Origin: JAGLHV01 sp023143305 [NCBI: Clostridia bacterium]
GTDB taxonomy: Bacteria; CBDUZB01; JAGLHV01
Assembly: GCA_030637025.1 (NCBI GenBank)
Contig: DAOVVV010000020.1
Coordinates: 1-49,327, forward strand
Direction of reading: 5' to 3'
DNA: 49,327 nt
The notes below the pieces were generated by a model. That model did no database searches. It was not told where the DNA came from and saw only the letters and a list, made by a program, of their open reading frames with translations. The translations under genes were made by a program, and so were the position numbers. Positions 27,514 through 35,341 of the stretch are shown here, in pieces. Within the stretch, counting starts at the first letter, position 1. Every line of letters starts with the position of its first letter.

Positions 27514-27572
27514 TTTGATACCCAAATCTTAATAAGATAACAGAAAGTTTAAAAGGGGACGGTTCAGTTTTA

Positions 27573-27977
27573 TTATTCTTCGTAATCAATAGGTTCGATA
27601 TGTATTCGTTGGCGGGGTAAATTCTCTTCTACTTTTCGGCGGATATATTTTTTAATTAATTTCCTGAAGGGAGGGGTAAGCAGAGCAAAGCCGAAGCAAT
27701 CAGTAAGCAACCCGGGAGTGATCAGTAATACCCCGGCAATAAAAATCAAAAGCCCATCAAAAAGCGTTCCTGCAGGTAATTGACCACGTGCAATTTCTTT
27801 TCTAATTCGAGTAACTACTCTCAGACCCTGATATTTAGCTAAAGATGCCCCGATTATACCGGTAATAACAACAATTAAAATAGTATTAAGAGTGCCGATA
27901 TACTGTCCGATTCTGATTAAAATAACCAGTTCCACCAGGGGAATAACCGTAAAAAGAAGGAGTAAATATATAAACAT
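27573..27977 (-). CDS. fxsA: FxsA-family membrane protein
   Basis: 134 residues, close to the usual FxsA size. Hydrophobic helices at about residues 1-20, 27-47 and 75-95 and the family phrases PLVELVILIRIGQYIG, TGIIGASLAKYQG, LLITPGLLTD and LLTPPFR identify FxsA. In E. coli, FxsA counters exclusion of phage T7 by the F plasmid; its normal role is unclear. The charged C-terminus (after about residue 110) is cytoplasmic by inference. An AGGAT ribosome site (complement of 27985-27990) supports the ATG at 27977. It converges with the giant gene, leaving 59 bp between them, and diverges from the padR operon. Confidence 0.9.
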   Translation of the reverse strand: MFIYLLLLFTVIPLVELVILIRIGQYIGTLNTILIVVITGIIGASLAKYQGLRVVTRIRKEIARGQLPAGTLFDGLLIFIAGVLLITPGLLTDCFGFALLTPPFRKLIKKYIRRKVEENLPRQRIHIEPIDYEE

Positions 27978-28019
27978 AGTTTTTATCCTTAATAATTAAA
28001 ATAGAAAGCTTTTGTTTGG

Positions 28020-28048
28020 ATTATAACATAGGTAATAAGGGAAATCAA
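28020..28048 (-). promoter_or_regulatory. Probable fxsA promoter
   Basis: On the minus strand a TATAAT lies at 28025-28020 and TTGATT at 28048-28043, separated by 17 bp. It is back to back with the padR promoter, whose -35 box begins only 18 bp away, so one bound regulator could influence both. Confidence 0.55.
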
Positions 28049-28065
28049 ATAAAAAGATTTTTTTA

Positions 28066-28094
28066 TTGACATATATTGACTTGTTTATTATAAT
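28066..28094 (+). promoter_or_regulatory. Consensus promoter of the padR operon
   Basis: TTGACA at 28066-28071 and TATAAT at 28089-28094 with a 17-bp spacer: a full sigma70-type consensus. Transcription would start around 28101. Confidence 0.8.
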
Positions 28095-28100
28095 CAAGAC

Positions 28101-28117
28101 TATTCTAACTTAGAATA
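28101..28117 (+). promoter_or_regulatory. Palindromic operator, probable PadR binding site
   Basis: A perfect 8-1-8 inverted repeat, TATTCTAA-C-TTAGAATA, sits at the expected transcription start of padR. PadR regulators commonly repress their own operon by binding a palindrome at the promoter, so autoregulation is likely; the assignment to PadR is inference. Confidence 0.6.
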
Positions 28118-28152
28118 TATATATACAGTTTGATTTCTGAGAGGAAGAGATT

Positions 28153-28683
28153 ATGTTAAGGAACAGACTGGTTGTGCTGGGGTTTTTAGCTGAAGGGCCT
28201 ATGCACGGCTATCAAATTGACCGGCAAATAAAGCAACGCTCGATGGGCATGATTGCTCATCTATCTACCGCTTCTATTTATAATGTTCTCAATAGATTGG
28301 CAAAAAAAGGTTGTATTTCGGTAAGAAAAGAAAAAATCGGCAAAATGCCGGAGCGTAATGCTTACCGGATTACGGCAAAAGGGAGGAAGGAATTAACTGT
28401 TTTAATTCAAGATGGTTTATCAAAACAGAGGAAACACGCTGCTGTTGCTTTTATCCTCTCAGTAGTTTTTATTACCAATATTTCTCCCAGGGAAGCGTTG
28501 GTATCTTTGGAAAAAAGAAAGGCACAAATAGAGTTTATGCTAAGCAAAGTTAAAGAAAAACAGCAAATTTCCGGGGCATTTAACAGGTTATATGTTATTG
28601 ATATTTCCTTAAAGCATTTGAAAATAGAATGGGAAGGGACTAAATCTTTAATTAAGAAAATTAAAACTATTAAAAAATGGTAA
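28153..28683 (+). CDS. PadR-family transcriptional regulator
   Basis: 176 residues. The winged helix spans about residues 1-85: LRNRLVVLGFLAEGPMHGYQ, recognition helix around STASIYNVLNRLAKKGCI, wing KMPERNAYRITAKGRKEL. The C-terminal part is a helical dimerisation arm, PadR-s1-like in length, rich in Lys/Glu. GAGAGGAAGAG at 28139-28149 is a good ribosome site for the ATG at 28153. First gene of an operon with a TolC-like channel and an RND pump; PadR proteins often control such exporters and respond to the exported compounds. A palindrome at the promoter fits self-repression. Confidence 0.9.
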   Translation: MLRNRLVVLGFLAEGPMHGYQIDRQIKQRSMGMIAHLSTASIYNVLNRLAKKGCISVRKEKIGKMPERNAYRITAKGRKELTVLIQDGLSKQRKHAAVAFILSVVFITNISPREALVSLEKRKAQIEFMLSKVKEKQQISGAFNRLYVIDISLKHLKIEWEGTKSLIKKIKTIKKW

Positions 28684-28697
28684 ACAGGAGAACAATT

Positions 28698-30137
28698 ATG
28701 AAATTAAGAGACTTATTTATCTGTTTCTTTTCGATGTTTTTTTTAACGGCAGTAATTAAAGCTGAGGATATGCGTGTTCTTACCCTGGAAGATTGTATTG
28801 AATTGGGTGTAAAAAATAATTTCCAGATAAAAAAATCTAATTATGACCTTTTTTCTGCCCGGGAAGCAATCAAACAGGTTAAATCACAATATGAACCGCA
28901 AATAAACTGTCGGTTAGGGAGAACAGAGGTTAAAAACCAGGGAATGGAGGCAATGAGTGTTGAGAAAATAGAAAAAGATATGTTAAGCATCGGGTTGAAT
29001 AAAAAGTTTTATTCTTCTGGTGGTTTGTTGAGCCTTACCTGGGAGAATGAAAAGAGTGATAATAATTATACCTCCGGTAATTTTTCCGGATTAGCCAATC
29101 CGTCCTATGATTCCGATATGACTCTGGCTTATTCTCAACCTCTAATAAGCAATTTTGCCGGCAATAACGATAAAAAATATATCCAAATATCAAAATTTGG
29201 TGAGGGTATTGCTGAATTGTCCCTGAGAGCACAAAAAAATATTTTGTTAAATAGAATAGAAAATGCATATTTTGACCTTAATTTTTCCAGGAGAAACATT
29301 AAAATACAAAAAGTATTTTTAAAACGCAGTAAAAAGTTACTTTCCATTAATAAGAAAAAAATGAAAGATGGGCTGTTGGAGGAAGTCGATATAATTGCTA
29401 CCGAAGCTTCGGTAACTTTACGGGAGGCGGCAATTCTATTGGCTAAGGATTCTGTGCAAAATGCAAAGGATAAACTGAAGAATATAATTGGATTACCACA
29501 GGAAAATAATTATTCGTTTGCAACGGAGGATTTTGCTGATTTTAAGCATCAGGAATTGAATAAGGAAGAAGTTATTAAAACGGCGTTATTGGAAAGGCCT
29601 GACCTGAAAATAATTGAAAATAATATAAAAATAAATTTGCTTACTACTAAAATAAAGAGAAATGAGAAGCTGCCGTCATTGGCTCTGGATGGCCAGTATG
29701 GAGTAAGTGGTTACGGAGAGGATTGGAGTGATGATTATAATTCACTGGAACCATCCTGGTATGTAGGCTTAAATTTAGTTTTTTTTCCATTTAATAAACA
29801 AAGCAACAGTTTGATAAATCAAAGTGAGTATGCTTATAAAAAAAATATTACCGAATTGAGTGAGCAAAAATTTGCGATTATAACTGATTGCAGAAGTATT
29901 TGCCGAAGGATAAATACTCAGGCGTTATATGTCCAGGCCGTATATAAATCATTAAAATTACAGAAAAAGAAATTAAAATTAGAGGAAATAAAATTCAACC
30001 AGGGGCGTTCTTCCATTCAATGGATTTTGAACTTTCAGGATGATTTAAATCGTTCTGAAATTGAATATTATCAGGCATTGACTGATTATTATAAAGCAAA
30101 AGCCGATTTAAAAGTAATTACAGGAGTAAATAAATGA
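28698..30137 (+). CDS. TolC-family outer-membrane efflux protein
   Basis: 479 residues from the ATG at 28698, chosen because AGGAGA lies 7 bp upstream and the product then starts with a clean signal peptide (MKLRDLFICFFSMFFLTAVI, cut before EDM). An earlier ATG at 28677 overlaps padR and has no ribosome site. The family pattern LTLEDCIELGVKNNFQIK, long helices, LLEEVDIIATEASVTLREAA and the second half with the same helix order fit the outer-membrane channel of tripartite exporters. The stop overlaps the next gene's start (ATGA at 30134-30137), implying translational coupling to the pump. Confidence 0.9.
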   Translation: MKLRDLFICFFSMFFLTAVIKAEDMRVLTLEDCIELGVKNNFQIKKSNYDLFSAREAIKQVKSQYEPQINCRLGRTEVKNQGMEAMSVEKIEKDMLSIGLNKKFYSSGGLLSLTWENEKSDNNYTSGNFSGLANPSYDSDMTLAYSQPLISNFAGNNDKKYIQISKFGEGIAELSLRAQKNILLNRIENAYFDLNFSRRNIKIQKVFLKRSKKLLSINKKKMKDGLLEEVDIIATEASVTLREAAILLAKDSVQNAKDKLKNIIGLPQENNYSFATEDFADFKHQELNKEEVIKTALLERPDLKIIENNIKINLLTTKIKRNEKLPSLALDGQYGVSGYGEDWSDDYNSLEPSWYVGLNLVFFPFNKQSNSLINQSEYAYKKNITELSEQKFAIITDCRSICRRINTQALYVQAVYKSLKLQKKKLKLEEIKFNQGRSSIQWILNFQDDLNRSEIEYYQALTDYYKAKADLKVITGVNK

Positions 30138-33100
30138 GTTTAGCTTCTTTTTCCATTAAACAAAAGGTGTTGGTTAACTTGCTTACCCTTATAGCTATTA
30201 TTGTGGGAACTATATGCACTTTTCGGATGCAACGGGAAGATTTTCCGGAAGTTAAGATTGATTATGTTTTTGTTTTAACTGTATATCCGGGGGCCTCTTC
30301 ACTGGAAGTAGAAAAACTAATTACTATTCCCATAGAAGATGCCTTAAAAGATATTGACGGGATAGATACTTTTAGTTCCGGTTCTCAAGAAGGAGTATCC
30401 TCTATCTTTATAGAATTAGAACCGGATTTATCCAATAGGGACAGGGTTATTACTGAAATAGCCAGAGAGGCAGATAAGGTTGTTCTTCCTGATGATGCGG
30501 AAGAACCCGATGTTGAAGAATTGGTGCTGGAGCATCCATTGATAGAGGTGTCTTTTACCGGAGAGAATGTTTCTGAAGACGAGTTGCGAGGGTATGCCAA
30601 AAATTTTGAGGATATAATAAAAAATATAAAAGGGATAGGTTCTGTTGATAGAGTGGGTTGGCGGGATAAGGAGATATCCATAGAGGTTGATCCGGCAAAT
30701 CTTGAAAAATATTATATTTCTTTAGCTCAGGTGATACGCAGTATCAGAAATCAGAATGTTAATCTCCCCGGTGGAAAACTTACTGCCGGAACAAAAGAAT
30801 TAATTCTTCGTACGGTAGGAGAAATAGAGGAGGCGGATGAATTCGGAGATATAATTATTCGTACAAATACCGATGGTAAATATTTGAGGGTAAAGGATGT
30901 AGCCAGGATAAGGGAAACATTTGAAGAACAGGAGACACTATACAAAACTAACGGAAAAATATCCATAAACCTGATTCCTAAAAGAAAAAAAAGCGGGGAT
31001 ACAATAAAATTGGTGGACGAAATAAGAAAAGAAGCCGAAGAATACCGTAAAGTTTTACCGGAAAATGTATCCATAGATTTTGTGAATGATATAGCTTTTT
31101 ATGTGAAACGGCGTTTAAATGTGCTTACTTCTAACGGAATGATTGGATTGGTATTATTAGTACTTACCTTGCTTTTATTTCTCAATGTACGTGTTGCCCT
31201 GGTTACGGCAATGGGCATTCCTTTTGCTTTTTTAACTGCTATTATTTTTATGTCTTTTTTTGGTGTGACCTTAAATTTGCTTACTATGTTTGGCCTTATT
31301 TTGGTTTTGGGAATGATTGTCGACGATGCTATTGTTGTTTCGGAGAATGTGTATCGTTATATGGAAGCCGGCATGCCTCCCAAAGAGGCGGCGATAAGGG
31401 GGTCTGCTGAAGTTGCTGCTCCGGTAACCACTACCATTCTTACTACTACGGCTGCCTTTTTACCTCTAATGTTTATTTCCGGTATAATGGGTAAATTTTT
31501 GCGTGTTTTTCCGATGGGGGTTATTTTCTGTCTTGCTGCTTCACTTTTTGAAGCATTGATAATTTTACCCTCGCATTTAGCCGAATGGGTAAAGCCGTTA
31601 AAAAGCAAAGAAGAATTAGGGGTAGCTAATGGATATTTGGGAGAAAAAAAACATAGATCATGGTTAGTAAAGGTACTATTTTTTCCTATTACTGTTTTGT
31701 TGGCTTTGAAACATTATTTATTTTCCCATGAAAGAAAGGGCAGTGAATCAGGATGGTTCCAAAAAATACTTACTGCCTATACAAAAATACTTCATTTTAG
31801 TGTGAACAGTCGTTATAAAATGTGCTTGGGTGCGTTAATTATACTTGTTGGAGCGATAATTTTTTCGATAAAAGTAATGCCCTTTAAACTTTTTCCCGGT
31901 GTTATTGAAATTTTTTATGTAAGAATAGAAACGCCTGAAGGGACTTCCCTGCAGGAAACTAATAGAGCAATTTCTAAGATAGAACAGTTTATTTTACAGT
32001 TACCCAAAGAAGAACTGGAAAATGTTACAACCACAGTCGGTTTTGTCGGAGAGATAGGAGGCGGGCCATTTGATAAAAATGGAAGTAAATATGCTCAGTG
32101 TGTAGTATATTTAACCCCACAGCAGAATAGAACACGGGATGCAGATAGCATTATCACTGCTTTAAGAAAAGAAGTAGAGGGAAAAAAGATACCCGATTTA
32201 GTTAATTTAACCTTTGAAAAGTTAAGAGAAGGTCCTCCGGTAGGTAAACCGGTATCTATCCAAATACGCGGTGATGATTATTCCGTTCTTACGGAGATAT
32301 CGGGAAAAATGGAAACATTTATGAAAACAATAGACGGGGTAGAAGACATTAAGGACGATTATGAATTGGATAAAGAAGAAATACAAATATATATTGATAA
32401 AAAAGAATCAGCAAGGCTAGGATTAAGTGTCCTTCAAATTGCCGGGACAATCAGGTTTGCTTTTGAAGGTGGGGTGGCTACCACGATGAGAAGAGAAGAC
32501 GAAGATATTGAGGTAATTGTCAGGCTTCCGCAGAAATATAAAAATGATATAAAAACATTGGAAAATTTAAGTATACCCAATAGGGAAGATAGGTTGATTA
32601 AATTAAATAAGGTTGCTTATTTTAAAAAACATCAGGGAATAAGAAAATTAAACCATGAAGATGGAAGACGGACAGTAACTATTACGGCTAATATAGATGA
32701 AAATAAAACAACTGCCATTGCTGCTAATATAAAAATAATTAATAAATTTAATAATATCCCACAGGAATATCCGGGATATAATCTAAAAACCGGTGGTGAA
32801 TGGGAGGACACTACAGAATCAATCCAATCAATGTTTCGGGCATTTGGGATTGCCTTTATGCTTATTTATCTGATTTTAGCCGTTCAATTCCGTTCCTATA
32901 TCCAGCCGTTGATAATAATGTTATCGGTTCCCTTTGGAATAGTCGGAGTTATTGCAGCTCTTTTTTTGCATGGTCAGCCGGTGAGTATTATGTCCATGTT
33001 TGGTGTTATTGGTTTAACCGGGGTAGTGGTTAATGATTCATTGATTTTAGTGGATTTTATCAATAAACTTAAAGAAAAAGGGGCGGAAGTGACGACGGCG

Positions 33101-33343
33101 GTATTAGAAGCCGGACGGACCAGATTAAGACCGATTTTACTAACCTCAATAACGACTATTATTGCCTTATTGCCTCTTATTTATGGTATTGGAGGGGAGG
33201 AACCATTTTTAGTGCCGGCAGCAATTGCAATGGCTTATGGTTTGTTAGCCGCTACCTTTTTAACCTTAATAATAGTGCCCTGTGTGTATCTAATCACTGA
33301 AGATGTTACCCGTTTAGTAAATGGCAGGAATAAAAACAACTAA
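30134..33343 (+). CDS. RND-family efflux permease (AcrB/HAE1-like)
   Basis: 1069 residues, the normal RND size. One N-terminal membrane helix (about 11-30), a large periplasmic loop beginning YPGASSLEVEKLITIPIE, helices 2-6 (about 335-490), a cytoplasmic linker (about 500-555), a second periplasmic loop and helices 8-12 (about 880-1060). The proton-relay pair D397-D398 in GMIVDDAIVVSEN is intact. The helix-10 site reads VVVNDSLILVDF (N967-D968) in place of the Lys-Asn of AcrB, as in many non-enterobacterial members. It pumps small molecules across the envelope with a TolC channel. No periplasmic adaptor gene is next to it. Confidence 0.92.
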   Translation: MSLASFSIKQKVLVNLLTLIAIIVGTICTFRMQREDFPEVKIDYVFVLTVYPGASSLEVEKLITIPIEDALKDIDGIDTFSSGSQEGVSSIFIELEPDLSNRDRVITEIAREADKVVLPDDAEEPDVEELVLEHPLIEVSFTGENVSEDELRGYAKNFEDIIKNIKGIGSVDRVGWRDKEISIEVDPANLEKYYISLAQVIRSIRNQNVNLPGGKLTAGTKELILRTVGEIEEADEFGDIIIRTNTDGKYLRVKDVARIRETFEEQETLYKTNGKISINLIPKRKKSGDTIKLVDEIRKEAEEYRKVLPENVSIDFVNDIAFYVKRRLNVLTSNGMIGLVLLVLTLLLFLNVRVALVTAMGIPFAFLTAIIFMSFFGVTLNLLTMFGLILVLGMIVDDAIVVSENVYRYMEAGMPPKEAAIRGSAEVAAPVTTTILTTTAAFLPLMFISGIMGKFLRVFPMGVIFCLAASLFEALIILPSHLAEWVKPLKSKEELGVANGYLGEKKHRSWLVKVLFFPITVLLALKHYLFSHERKGSESGWFQKILTAYTKILHFSVNSRYKMCLGALIILVGAIIFSIKVMPFKLFPGVIEIFYVRIETPEGTSLQETNRAISKIEQFILQLPKEELENVTTTVGFVGEIGGGPFDKNGSKYAQCVVYLTPQQNRTRDADSIITALRKEVEGKKIPDLVNLTFEKLREGPPVGKPVSIQIRGDDYSVLTEISGKMETFMKTIDGVEDIKDDYELDKEEIQIYIDKKESARLGLSVLQIAGTIRFAFEGGVATTMRREDEDIEVIVRLPQKYKNDIKTLENLSIPNREDRLIKLNKVAYFKKHQGIRKLNHEDGRRTVTITANIDENKTTAIAANIKIINKFNNIPQEYPGYNLKTGGEWEDTTESIQSMFRAFGIAFMLIYLILAVQFRSYIQPLIIMLSVPFGIVGVIAALFLHGQPVSIMSMFGVIGLTGVVVNDSLILVDFINKLKEKGAEVTTAVLEAGRTRLRPILLTSITTIIALLPLIYGIGGEEPFLVPAAIAMAYGLLAATFLTLIIVPCVYLITEDVTRLVNGRNKNN

Positions 33344-33396
33344 AAAGGGGATTTTTTCTATACAGATTATGTCATAACTCTGATTTTTAAAGTAAT

Positions 33397-33421
33397 TGTA
33401 GGGGCGACATTTATGACGCCC
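33397..33421 (+). repeat. REP-like palindrome with GTAG head (copy 1)
   Basis: TGTAG followed by GGGCGACAT-TT-ATGACGCCC, a 9-bp stem with one mismatch and a two-base loop. The GTAG head and the stem/loop geometry match the copies at 33656 and 39253. Confidence 0.6.
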
Positions 33422-33655
33422 GTCAAAAAGAGTATTTATTAGCTCAATCCTTTGATTATCCTCAGCACAACTTCATTGAGTACCAATATTAATTATGACA
33501 CAGTGTATTATTAATAGTTACAGGAATTTTATCCATTTCCTTACTCCAAAGTTTATTTTCTACTACATCGTCTTTTTTGTAGGGTACGGATCCTTCGGCT
33601 CCGCTCAGAACAAGTTCATCTGTCCCGGAAAAAACAGGTTTAGTATTGTCTTTTT

Positions 33656-33680
33656 TGTAGGGGACGGATTTATCCGTCCC
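33656..33680 (+). repeat. REP-like palindrome with GTAG head (copy 2)
   Basis: TGTAG followed by GGGACGGAT-TT-ATCCGTCCC, a perfect 9-bp stem with a TT loop. The stem bases differ from the 33397 and 39253 copies but remain paired. Confidence 0.7.
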
Positions 33681-33831
33681 GAAGAAAACGTCACTTTCCT
33701 TTACAATAACAATTTAATTGACTTTATATCTAAGTTCTATTAAAATCACCTTATGGAAAAAACCCAGGCAAAACACAACATATTTCTATTAATTAAAAAA
33801 TACGAAATAATTATTTATAAAGGAAAATTTC

Positions 33832-34095
33832 GTGAATAAACAAAAAGCAAAACAACAAATTCAAAAGCTTGCGACTTTTCCGATACCAAACACAAGTCAA
33901 GGCAAGCAAGAAAAAATTGCCAAGAAATCGCAAACAATGCTTGATCTTAATAAAGAATTACAAACAATTTCTGCCAATACCGATAAACATAATTCGCTAA
34001 AACGGGAAATTGAAAAGCTTGACTGTAAAATTGACGAGGCAATTTATAAACTTTATGGACTTACTGATGAAGATATTAGAATAATTGAACAATAA
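33832..34095 (+). CDS. Stand-alone C-terminal tail of an Eco57I/PglX-like DNA N6-methylase (fragment)
   Basis: 87 residues from GTG at 33832 with AAGGA 8-12 bp upstream. FPIPN, then QEKIAKKSQTMLDLNKEL, then KREIEKLDCKIDEAIYKLYG and LTDEDIRIIE is the typical end of class-N6 adenine methylases with a TaqI-like specificity domain (type IIG and BREX PglX families). The methylase body is absent upstream. It may be a translated relic rather than a functional protein. Related tail fragments occur at 35256-35339 and about 37528-37645. Confidence 0.75.
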   Translation: MNKQKAKQQIQKLATFPIPNTSQGKQEKIAKKSQTMLDLNKELQTISANTDKHNSLKREIEKLDCKIDEAIYKLYGLTDEDIRIIEQ

Positions 34096-34163
34096 TATTG
34101 TTTATGTTCGAAATAAAAAGAATGCAAGATTAAGGTTAAAAACTTTACGTGAGATAAAATTAA

Positions 34164-34349
34164 AAACATGTTTCTATTGATGATTCTATTAAATTTTTAG
34201 AAATCCTCAATAAGAAAACAATAAACGACAAAGACTTTGTTCAAATAGTTGTCCATAACCAATTTCTTAAACCTAAAATTAAATTTGAAGATTTTAAACG
34301 GTTGACCAATGAAGATTTAACAAACTTACTATCAAAACTTATGAGGTAA
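34164..34349 (+). pseudogene. Open fragment ahead of the HEPN gene, no start codon
   Basis: The frame from 34164 to TAA at 34347-34349 encodes SIKFLEILNKKTINDKDFVQ ... EDFKRLTNEDLTNLLSKLMR, which looks like real helical protein. There is no ATG or GTG at its beginning and a stop lies just upstream (34161-34163). It may be the decayed end of an upstream gene or the N-terminal part of the next protein separated by a frameshift. Confidence 0.45.
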
Positions 34350-34360
34350 AAAAACTGGGA

Positions 34361-35248
34361 ATGATAAGAAATAATCTTGAGTCTATAATTAGATTTATAC
34401 AAACATTTAACAAAAATCATACCTCAGTAGCTCGAAAAGTAATTGGTGCAAGTTCATACATTAAGGAATTTTCACAAAAAACAGCAAAGATTGCTGAATC
34501 AATGCAACAATTTAATTTATGGGTAGAGCAAAATAAATTTATTTTTGAAAACACAGAAAAATTTTGGACAGATTTTAAGAAGGAATGCAAAATAACCGAG
34601 AAAAAAGCAGTTGATGTGCTTCAGAAATATAAATGGTTCGTTACGCCGAGCTTTGATATAAGCTTTGTTTTTAAAATAATACAATTGGATAAAAAAAAAG
34701 GTCGGCATGATAAAACAGTAAACAAACTCTTTATTGATTATTTTTCATCAAATAATTGGCAAAAGTTAGAAGTAATGGTTGACAATTGGAGGAATAAACC
34801 TCTTTTTAAAAAGAGAAGTATAATTTTAAGGGATTGTATTAAAGTATTAAAACAATTACGGGGTAAAAAGATTAATGAATCAAATGTTATTTTACCCACA
34901 TTAATTGCTCAGATCGATGGGATATTGACAGATTACCTGGTGTCGAAAAACATTAAATGGGATGTAGCTTACGATGATTATGTTCAGCATGGAAAAGTCA
35001 CAAAAATTGGTAGAAAAAGTCAATTTAAAAGAAATACGTCAAAGGTTTTAACAACACAATTTGATGATATTGCAAATGACTTTTTTTTGAATATTCTGTT
35101 TCAACACTCAAATAAAGGATACCCATTAAAAAGACCTTTTAATTTTAATAGACACAAGATTATCCATGGAGGAAGCGTGAAATATGGCAGGAAGGTTTAT
35201 TTAATACGGGCATTTTTAATTTTAGACTTTTTGGCTTACTTGAAATAG
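34361..35248 (+). CDS. HEPN-motif protein, putative RNase of a defence or toxin system
   Basis: 295 residues, mostly helical. Near the C-terminus FNRHKIIHGG gives R264-x4-H269, the R-x4-6-H signature of HEPN ribonucleases, followed by a last helix (LIRAFLILDFLAYLK). I do not recognise the first 250 residues. HEPN proteins of this type cut RNA in abortive-infection and toxin systems. It lies between two methylase-tail fragments; its stop is within 10 bp of the second one. Start chosen at ATG 34361, with only a weak GGGA in front. Confidence 0.6.
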   Translation: MIRNNLESIIRFIQTFNKNHTSVARKVIGASSYIKEFSQKTAKIAESMQQFNLWVEQNKFIFENTEKFWTDFKKECKITEKKAVDVLQKYKWFVTPSFDISFVFKIIQLDKKKGRHDKTVNKLFIDYFSSNNWQKLEVMVDNWRNKPLFKKRSIILRDCIKVLKQLRGKKINESNVILPTLIAQIDGILTDYLVSKNIKWDVAYDDYVQHGKVTKIGRKSQFKRNTSKVLTTQFDDIANDFFLNILFQHSNKGYPLKRPFNFNRHKIIHGGSVKYGRKVYLIRAFLILDFLAYLK

Positions 35249-35255
35249 AAAAAAT

Positions 35256-35339
35256 AGTCAATCTATTGACCAAAAAATTTATAAGTTTTATGGACTAACA
35301 GGGGAAGAAATTAAAATTATTAAAAGTGAGCAAAAATAA
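35256..35339 (+). pseudogene. Methylase C-terminal tail remnant (copy 2)
   Basis: Reads SQSIDQKIYKFYGLTGEEIK and IIKSEQK before TAA at 35337-35339. It parallels IDEAIYKLYGLTDEDIRIIE of the fragment at 33832. It is too short to be a gene. The next gene's ATG begins 2 bp after its stop. Confidence 0.7.
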
Positions 35340-35341
35340 TT

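Larger units (their letters stand above)
33344..33831. other. Intergenic region with REP-like palindromes
   Basis: No convincing gene. An 82-codon frame at 33495-33743 is low-complexity and runs through palindromes. Three GTAG-headed elements lie here: 33397-33421, 33578-33618 and 33656-33680. A 16-mer at 33603-33618 recurs inverted at 39800-39815 beside the RAYT gene. Confidence 0.6.

Noticed and set aside
1-27513. NRPS/PKS megasynthase or repeat adhesin
   Set aside because: No adenylation, ketosynthase or carrier motifs and no RTX, cadherin or Ig-like repeats are present; the modules are winged-helix, HAD, GNAT and methyltransferase types.
32800-33033. Plus-strand frame inside the RND gene
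   Set aside because: Out-of-frame shadow of well-conserved RND helices.
33344-33400. Rho-independent terminator after the RND gene
   Set aside because: There is an A/T-rich run but no G+C stem directly before a T tract.
33495-33743. 82-codon plus-strand frame after the RND gene
   Set aside because: It reads through REP-like palindromes, is Phe/Ile-rich and has no ribosome site or recognisable motif.
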